Shown piece by piece: positions 60,156 to 64,000 of a stretch of DNA of 64,000 nt; the first letter of the stretch is position 1, and each line of letters starts with the position of its first letter. The stretch covers positions 1-64,000 of the forward strand of contig CAZOAG010000001.1 of assembly GCA_964577805.1 (NCBI GenBank), read 5' to 3'. The position numbers were made by a program, and so were the translations under genes. The notes under the pieces were generated by a model that was not told where the DNA came from, searched no databases, and worked only from the letters and a program-made list of their open reading frames with translations. This DNA comes from CAZPRW01 sp964577805 (lineage in GTDB: Bacteria; Verrucomicrobiota; Verrucomicrobiia; Opitutales; JAIRKQ01).

Positions 60156-63101
60156 ATGATAGGTAGGTTTTTTAAGTTGTTTGCTGGGCATAATCATAGG
60201 AAGTTTATAAAACAATGTTCTCCGATTGTTGCAGAAATTAATCGTCGTGAAATCGAATTACAGGCATTGTCAGATGATGATGTTTCAAAAAAATCGGATG
60301 ACCTGAAGCGACGGGTTGCGAACGGCGAATCGTTAAACAGCGTGTTGCCAGAAGCGTTTGCTCTTGTAAAAAATGTTGCTCGTAGATTGTGTGGCAAGGA
60401 AATAGAAGTATGTGGCAATAAGTTACAATGGAACATGGTGCATTATGATGTGCAATTGATCGGCGGTATTGCATTGCATCAAGGAAAAATTTGTGAAATG
60501 GCAACTGGTGAAGGAAAAACATTGGTCGCCACATTGCCGTTGTATTTAAACGCATTGACTGGTAAAAATTGTCAGTTGGTAACGGTCAATGATTATCTTG
60601 CTCGTCGAGATGCTGAGTGGATGGGGTATTTGTATCGGTTCTTGGGGATCACTGTTGGATGTCTTCAGAATCAAATGGGAAATGAAGAGCGAAAAGCAGC
60701 ATACAATTGTAATATTACATATGGTACAGCATCAGAGTTTGGTTTTGATTATCTACGCGATAATGGCATGGCAATGTCTTCTGATGAGCAAGTGCAACGT
60801 GATCATTATTTTTGTATCGTTGATGAGGTCGATTCTGTTCTTATAGATGAAGCGCGTACACCATTGATCATTTCTGGTGCTGCTCCGAAGACAGACGAAG
60901 TAATTCCGTATGTTGAAATGCGGCCTATGGTCGAACGATTGGTTGAATTGCAACAAAAGTTATGTAATCGGCTGGCATCAGAAGCGAAAGTATTATTAGA
61001 GAATAGTAATGAAGAATATAACCGTGATGCTTATAAGAAATTATGGCAAGTGAAATTAGGAATGCCAAAGAACCGGCAATTTTTTCGGTTGATGGAGGAT
61101 GGTACGTTTAGGAAAAATTTTGATAAATTTGACCTTGAAATGAGTTCTGAATTATTTCGTTCAGAAAAACAGCAAACAAAAGAAGAATTGTTTTATTGTG
61201 TTGATGAGAAAGATCAGCAATCTGATCTGACAGAATTAGGTCGCAGGACGATATCTAATGATGAATATGCATTCGTTTTGCCAGATTTGCCGACTGTTTT
61301 TTCAGAAATTGAAGCAAATGCAGAATTGACTGAATCAGGGAAAGCAGATGCTAAACAGGCAGCCGAAAGGGAATATTCTGATAAAAGCATGCGAATACAT
61401 TGTCTTAATCAATTGTTGCGTGCTTATTCATTATACAATCGCGATGAACAATATGCGATTTTAGAAGGGAAAGTAGTAATCATCGATGAGAATACTGGTC
61501 GTGCTATGCCTGGTCGTCGTTGGAGCGATGGGTTGCATCAAGCGATAGAGGCCAAAGAAGGCATTACTGTTGAGAGGGAATCGTGTACGTATGCTACAAT
61601 TACTTTGCAAAATTATTTCCGTATGTACGACAAGCTAGCAGGGATGACAGGTACGGCAGAGACTGAAGCGCAGGAGTTCAATGATATTTATAGACTTCCA
61701 GTAGTTGTCATTCCTCCAAATCGTCCATGTTTGCGAAAAGATCTGGATGACGAAATTTATAAAACACGACGTGAAAAATATAATGCTGTATTGGCAGAAA
61801 TAAAATCAGCACATAAAAAAGGACAACCAGTTCTAGTAGGCACTACGTCGGTTGAATCATCAGAGGTGTTGAGCAAGATGCTAAAAAGTGATAATATTCC
61901 GCATAATGTTTTGAATGCAAAGTATCATCAACAGGAAGCAGAAATCGTCGCACAAGCTGGTCAAAAAGGAGCAGTCACAATAGCTACTAATATGGCTGGT
62001 CGTGGGACAGATATTCGATTGGGAGATGGAGTTGCTGAGCTTGGTGGTTTGTATGTCATTGGAACAGAGCGTCATGAATCCCGACGGGTTGATAGGCAGT
62101 TACGTGGTCGTTGTTCTCGACAAGGCGATCCTGGGATGGCGAAATTCTTTGTATCATTGGAAGATAATTTGATGCGTATTTTTGCGTCAGCAGGCCCGAT
62201 TGCACGATTGTTGCAAAAAACATTCAAAGAGGGTGAAGTATTAGCACATCCATTATTAAATCGTTCTATAGAGACTGCGCAGAAAAAAGTAGAACAATAT
62301 TATTATTCGATACGAAAACGCTTATTGCAATATGATGACGTGTTAAATCGGCAAAGGGAAATAATTTACGCATTGCGTAGTGATGCTTTGTCAGAGGATA
62401 ATGTTCGAAATGTTATTTTTGAGATTATCAGTAATGAAATTGACATGCGGGTGGATAAATTGCCTTTTGCACAGAAAGTATCAATTGACGTCGAGCAAGT
62501 ATCGCAATTATTATCATGGACGAATATAAATTTCCCTATCAATCTGAAATTATCAGAGATTGATGGTCTTTCATCAGAGGAAGTAAAGAGTACGATTTTT
62601 TCAAAAGTAAAAAATGTTTATGACATCAAGGAGTCAAGTGATGATAGTACCGCATTACGTGCCGTTGAACGATATTTGTTGATTAGTGCAATTGACCGTA
62701 ATTGGCAGAATCATTTGACGGAAATGGATGCCTTGCGTAGTAGTGTTGGATTACGTGGTTACGGTCAGAGAGATCCAATTAATGAATATAGGACAGAAGC
62801 ATTTGAGTATTTTGAGTCAATGTTGAGACAGATCAATGCTGATGTTTGTGCAAAAGTATTTCGGTCAGCTGGTAGTGTTGAAGCATTTGAGAGGATGTTG
62901 CATAGCATTCGTAATAATATTACATTATCTGGTGGGGATGGTGCTAATAATTCTGTTGAACAGCAACATCGGCAGGAAAAAAATAAGAAAATGATGAATG
63001 CTGTTGTTGCAAATCATTCGACAGAACCAAAGGTCAATCGGAATGATTTATGTCCATGTGGAAGCGGGAAGAAATATAAGAAATGTTGCGGGGCAAAATA
63101 G
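60156..63101 (+). CDS. secA: Preprotein translocase ATPase SecA
   Basis: 981 residues. DEAD-motor motifs are the Walker A region MATGEGKTLVATLPLYLN (about 109-125), DYLARRDAEWMG, VDEVDSVLIDEARTPLIISG, TGTAETEAQEF, NMAGRGTDIRLG, HESRRVDRQLRGRCSRQGDPG. The C-terminal SEC-C zinc motif is RNDLCPCGSGKKYKKCC. It contains insertions relative to E. coli SecA but is full-length. It drives Sec-dependent export, for example of the autotransporter and Lpt proteins. Its stop overlaps the mnmA start by 19 bases. Confidence 0.97.
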   Translation: MIGRFFKLFAGHNHRKFIKQCSPIVAEINRREIELQALSDDDVSKKSDDLKRRVANGESLNSVLPEAFALVKNVARRLCGKEIEVCGNKLQWNMVHYDVQLIGGIALHQGKICEMATGEGKTLVATLPLYLNALTGKNCQLVTVNDYLARRDAEWMGYLYRFLGITVGCLQNQMGNEERKAAYNCNITYGTASEFGFDYLRDNGMAMSSDEQVQRDHYFCIVDEVDSVLIDEARTPLIISGAAPKTDEVIPYVEMRPMVERLVELQQKLCNRLASEAKVLLENSNEEYNRDAYKKLWQVKLGMPKNRQFFRLMEDGTFRKNFDKFDLEMSSELFRSEKQQTKEELFYCVDEKDQQSDLTELGRRTISNDEYAFVLPDLPTVFSEIEANAELTESGKADAKQAAEREYSDKSMRIHCLNQLLRAYSLYNRDEQYAILEGKVVIIDENTGRAMPGRRWSDGLHQAIEAKEGITVERESCTYATITLQNYFRMYDKLAGMTGTAETEAQEFNDIYRLPVVVIPPNRPCLRKDLDDEIYKTRREKYNAVLAEIKSAHKKGQPVLVGTTSVESSEVLSKMLKSDNIPHNVLNAKYHQQEAEIVAQAGQKGAVTIATNMAGRGTDIRLGDGVAELGGLYVIGTERHESRRVDRQLRGRCSRQGDPGMAKFFVSLEDNLMRIFASAGPIARLLQKTFKEGEVLAHPLLNRSIETAQKKVEQYYYSIRKRLLQYDDVLNRQREIIYALRSDALSEDNVRNVIFEIISNEIDMRVDKLPFAQKVSIDVEQVSQLLSWTNINFPINLKLSEIDGLSSEEVKSTIFSKVKNVYDIKESSDDSTALRAVERYLLISAIDRNWQNHLTEMDALRSSVGLRGYGQRDPINEYRTEAFEYFESMLRQINADVCAKVFRSAGSVEAFERMLHSIRNNITLSGGDGANNSVEQQHRQEKNKKMMNAVVANHSTEPKVNRNDLCPCGSGKKYKKCCGAK

Positions 63102-64000
63102 CAGTTGCGATGTCAGGTGGCGTTGATAGTGCAGTTGCTGCATTATTATTAAAACGTGCTGGATATTATGTCCATGGAATATTCATGCGTACATGGAATG
63201 CGGACGATGATTCCAATCCGATATCTGATTGTCCATGGAGAAAGGATATGGAAGACGCTCGTTTAGCATGTGAAAGTATTGGGATGTCGTTTGAAGTGCT
63301 CAATATGATATCTCATTACCGCGAACATGTCGTCAAAGAATTGGTTGATGGTTATCGCAATGGAATCACGCCAAATCCAGATGTGTTATGTAATGCTCGC
63401 ATAAAGTTTGGACTATTGAAGCAATATGCACTAGACAGCGGATATGATTATTTTGCAACAGGGCATTATTGTCGTCGTGTTGATCGAAAAGATGGTACAG
63501 TTGATATTTTTGAAGGGATCGATAAGAACAAGGATCAATCATATTTTTTAGCGATGTTATCGCAAGAACAGGTGGATCATTGTTTATTTCCTATTGGTGG
63601 GTTTGCCAAGCCGGATGTTCGACAAATTGCAGAAGATGCACAATTGCCAAACGCACAGAAAAAGGACAGTCAAGGAATTTGTTTTTTGGGAAAAGTTAAG
63701 GTTCAAGATTTTTTATCAGCATATATTCAAGATAGTGATGGTGATATTGTTGATATTGATGGTCGTGTTCTTGGTCGACATCATGGATTATTCAGATTTA
63801 CTCTAGGTCAGAGGCATGGAATAAATATTCCATCGAATAAAGATTTTGCACATTATGTTGTTATTGGAAAAAATTTAGAAAAAAATCATTTGATTGTAGC
63901 ATTGGAAGGTATTGATTGTCCTTGGTTATATCAACAAGAATTCTTTGTTCATGGGATTTCAACTATTAACGGCAAATTAGACGATGTTAAAGTGTTATTT
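63083..64000 (+). CDS. mnmA: tRNA-specific 2-thiouridylase MnmA (3' end outside window)
   Basis: 306 codons visible, continuing past the window. Motifs are the PP-loop SGGVDSAV, the N-terminal catalytic region GITPNPDVLCNARIKFG with first cysteine, ATGHYCR, KDQSYFL, and DSQGICFLG with the second catalytic cysteine. It makes 2-thiouridine at U34 of tRNA-Glu, -Gln and -Lys. ATG 63083 starts inside secA (19-base overlap), giving MLRGKIAVAMSGGVDS; ATG 63110 is the alternative but would cut the PP-loop strand. Confidence 0.95.
   Translation, partial: MLRGKIAVAMSGGVDSAVAALLLKRAGYYVHGIFMRTWNADDDSNPISDCPWRKDMEDARLACESIGMSFEVLNMISHYREHVVKELVDGYRNGITPNPDVLCNARIKFGLLKQYALDSGYDYFATGHYCRRVDRKDGTVDIFEGIDKNKDQSYFLAMLSQEQVDHCLFPIGGFAKPDVRQIAEDAQLPNAQKKDSQGICFLGKVKVQDFLSAYIQDSDGDIVDIDGRVLGRHHGLFRFTLGQRHGINIPSNKDFAHYVVIGKNLEKNHLIVALEGIDCPWLYQQEFFVHGISTINGKLDDVKVLF

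Overview
The window is a gene-dense, AT-rich chromosome segment of a diderm bacterium. Evidence for the outer membrane is LptB, LptA, LptC and LptD plus a classical autotransporter. Several genes point to the PVC superphylum, most likely Verrucomicrobiota or close to Chlamydiae. These are the about 50-residue small basic protein typical of Chlamydiae/Verrucomicrobia (6511-6669), an McsA/McsB pair, a PPi-type phosphofructokinase, type III secretion (T3SS) genes with sigma-54, and archaeal-type ProRS. An F-type ATP synthase favours Verrucomicrobiota over Chlamydia. Host association is inferred from the T3SS genes, the repeat-rich autotransporter, low GC and several eroded or split genes. It is not proven.

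Layout. 1-92 is the 3' end of a 5S rRNA. 115-6669 is minus strand: trkH-lptC-lptA-lptB, tRNA-Glu, tadA, glyA, a LysM lipoprotein and the small basic protein. 6886-11427 is a 1513-residue autotransporter with twelve passenger repeats. 11480-25426 holds a HIT protein, lysC, plsY, a convergent AddA-like/AddB-like pair, PPi-PFK, trxB-mcsA-mcsB and a Ser/Thr kinase split between two frames. 25543-35821 is plus strand: glmS, a TPR protein, uppP, rpmB, serS, proS and gatB. 36145-42454 has tRNA-Arg, lptD, miaA, a possible mutarotase-fold protein and an F0-side ATP synthase operon (atpB-E-F-H) that stops before atpA. 42835-48467 has an AlgH-family protein, def, a DEDD exonuclease, a T3SS block (split SctQ, then SctR), tsaB and a DUF4381-like protein. 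48636-56302 has an iron-type ABC permease, two unknown proteins, a beta-CASP nuclease, a Xer recombinase, recA and a DoxX-like protein. 56346-64000 has a FliO-like protein, tatD, rpoN, tRNA-Ser, a degenerate Fic-fold/winged-helix protein, secA and the start of mnmA.

Functionally, the window brings together LPS export, envelope and peptidoglycan precursor supply (glmS, uppP, plsY, LysM protein), translation (three tRNAs, serS, proS, gatB, tadA, miaA, mnmA, tsaB, def, rpmB), recombination (recA, AddAB-like, Xer), protein export (secA) and a T3SS core. I found no CRISPR array, insertion sequence or prophage. The most unusual points are an apparent AUA start for lptA that overlaps the lptC stop, a two-gene SctQ with a very acidic insert, a kinase broken at an A6 tract, a Fic-fold protein without the catalytic motif, and the repeat autotransporter with an almost leaderless predicted mRNA.
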